Source: Gammaproteobacteria bacterium
Lineage (GTDB): Bacteria; Pseudomonadota; Gammaproteobacteria; Pseudomonadales; Azotimanducaceae
Assembly (NCBI GenBank): GCA_002694945.1
Contig: NZNP01000038.1
Location: 42,235 to 47,773, forward strand
Direction: 5' to 3'
Length of the DNA stretch: 5,539 bases
A model generated the notes under the pieces. It was not told the origin of the DNA, did no database searches, and saw only the letters and a list, made by a program, of their open reading frames with translations. A program made the position numbers and the translations under genes. Shown here piece after piece: positions 4,787 to 5,539 of this stretch (position 1 is the stretch's first letter; each line of letters opens with the position of its first letter).

Positions 4787-5539
4787 ATAGCCTTTCTTCT
4801 AACAGATCGAAAGGCAGTGGGCCAATGTCGACGAGCCGCGTGAGAAACTCCTCTTCACATTCTCTGATGCATCGTTTCCGCAAATCCTTAAACTTAGTCA
4901 TGCCAGCAAAGGCGGAGAGGTGGAATCCTGGGCGGTTCAAAATGGCATCGAGCTCCATGCTGATCCGAGCTTGGCTATATAACGTTTGTTTTGATAAGAA
5001 TGTCGTCGCTGTTTGTCGCGTCCAGGCGTGCGTGTGAAGCCTCAGGTCGGCCAAAGCCAGGCTAGTCATTAGGTTGATAAAATGAAGGTATGTCCGGGCT
5101 CTATCGACATTAGCATCTATCAACCTATCTATGTTGTACCAGGCCCAGCCGAATTGGTAACCCGGCAATATCATCAAGGTCCTGAGTGACTGCGATCCGG
5201 GTTTGTCCGTAGCGGCTCGACCCGGGTAGCCATAGTAAGCTGCGATACTTTCCAGTTCGAATAAAGGTAGGCCCGTTACGTCTTTCAAATTGATTACGAG
5301 TGCTCCGTCGTTATATTGGAATGGCGGAATTTCCCCATCTCGGCCAATAATTTCGATAGTTTTTCGGGCTTCATTGTTAACAGTTGGCCAGTGTTCGAAT
5401 GTTAACTGCATAGCTTGCTGCAGCCTGTCCAAATAAGCTTGTCGACCGGCAAATGAATCATCGGGGTATTTATTTGTCTCTTTTTTTTTATGCGAATGTT
5501 GGAGCTTGGCTGCCTCTTTATGGTCAGGTAGTGCTGAAA
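4764..5539 (-). CDS. DUF885-family protein with degenerate signature motif, 5' end outside window
   Basis: The minus-strand frame is open from the window edge to the TAA at 4766-4764, giving 257 visible residues. The start lies beyond 5539, since the TTG at 5432 (in ...GRQAYLDRL...) is simply an internal Leu codon. The segment matches the C-terminal part of DUF885 proteins, which are normally about 550-600 residues and have been suggested to be metallopeptidase-like. Recognisable in order are YPDDSFAGRQAYLDRL, the signature region ELESIAAYYGYPGRA (motif at 5237-5214), GWAWY (5150-5136) in place of the common GWALYAE, LRLHTHAWTRQTATTFL, and the terminal IGPLPFDLLEERL. In most members the signature is HExxPGHH; here the His-Glu pair is Tyr-Tyr and the final His-His is Arg-Ala, while Pro-Gly is kept. 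The conserved Glu after GWALY is also absent. It is therefore probably not a standard catalyst of the family. A run of nine A residues encodes KKK upstream. It converges on the nitrile hydratase operon with a 7-base overlap. Confidence 0.75.
   Translation of the reverse strand, partial: SALPDHKEAAKLQHSHKKKETNKYPDDSFAGRQAYLDRLQQAMQLTFEHWPTVNNEARKTIEIIGRDGEIPPFQYNDGALVINLKDVTGLPLFELESIAAYYGYPGRAATDKPGSQSLRTLMILPGYQFGWAWYNIDRLIDANVDRARTYLHFINLMTSLALADLRLHTHAWTRQTATTFLSKQTLYSQARISMELDAILNRPGFHLSAFAGMTKFKDLRKRCIRECEEEFLTRLVDIGPLPFDLLEERLFTEQFIQ

Noticed and set aside
1..5539. Insertion sequences, CRISPR repeats, tRNA or phage genes
   Set aside because: No transposase motifs, regularly spaced repeats, cloverleaf sequences or phage-like proteins were seen on reading both strands.

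Overview
The window reads like a piece of a proteobacterial chromosome, most likely gammaproteobacterial. This rests on gene content (purN, prs, a periplasmic PCu(A)C copper chaperone), compact gene spacing and a base composition that looks close to balanced by eye. The taxon is inferred; no rRNA or other phylogenetic marker lies in the window. Eight protein genes are supported, plus a possible gene start at the left edge.

Left part (about 1-1904): a purN-prs operon on the minus strand, with a 4-base ATGA overlap between the genes and a strong intrinsic terminator at 133-166. PurN (GAR formyltransferase) works one step downstream of the first PRPP-consuming step of purine synthesis, and Prs makes PRPP, so the pair couples precursor supply to use. 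Just beyond the terminator a short minus-strand reading frame may be the start of another gene leaving the window.

Middle (1905-2673): a divergent promoter region separates purN from a plus-strand gene for a secreted PCu(A)C-type copper chaperone with its His/Met copper ligands in place. It is followed by a possible terminator hairpin and a 257-base intergenic stretch. That stretch holds a candidate promoter and a perfect 9-bp inverted repeat ahead of the next gene.

Right part (2674-4770): four same-strand genes with short gaps or overlaps. They are a small PNPOx-like split-barrel flavoprotein, nitrile hydratase beta, nitrile hydratase alpha and the nitrile hydratase accessory protein. The alpha subunit has the VCTLCSC metal-binding motif and the gene order is beta-alpha-accessory; both point to the cobalt-type enzyme, which hydrates nitriles to amides. 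No amidase and no cobalt transporter are in view, so how the amide is used and how cobalt is imported must be sought outside the window.

Right edge (4764-5539): a convergent minus-strand gene overlaps the accessory gene by 7 bases and runs off the end. It is the C-terminal part of a DUF885-family protein whose signature HExxPGHH motif is replaced by YYGYPGRA, suggesting a family member without the usual catalytic or metal site. I see no mobile element, CRISPR array, tRNA or rRNA. The most unusual points are the degenerate DUF885 protein beside a complete nitrile hydratase operon, the flavoprotein gene heading that cluster, and the unexplained inverted repeats.
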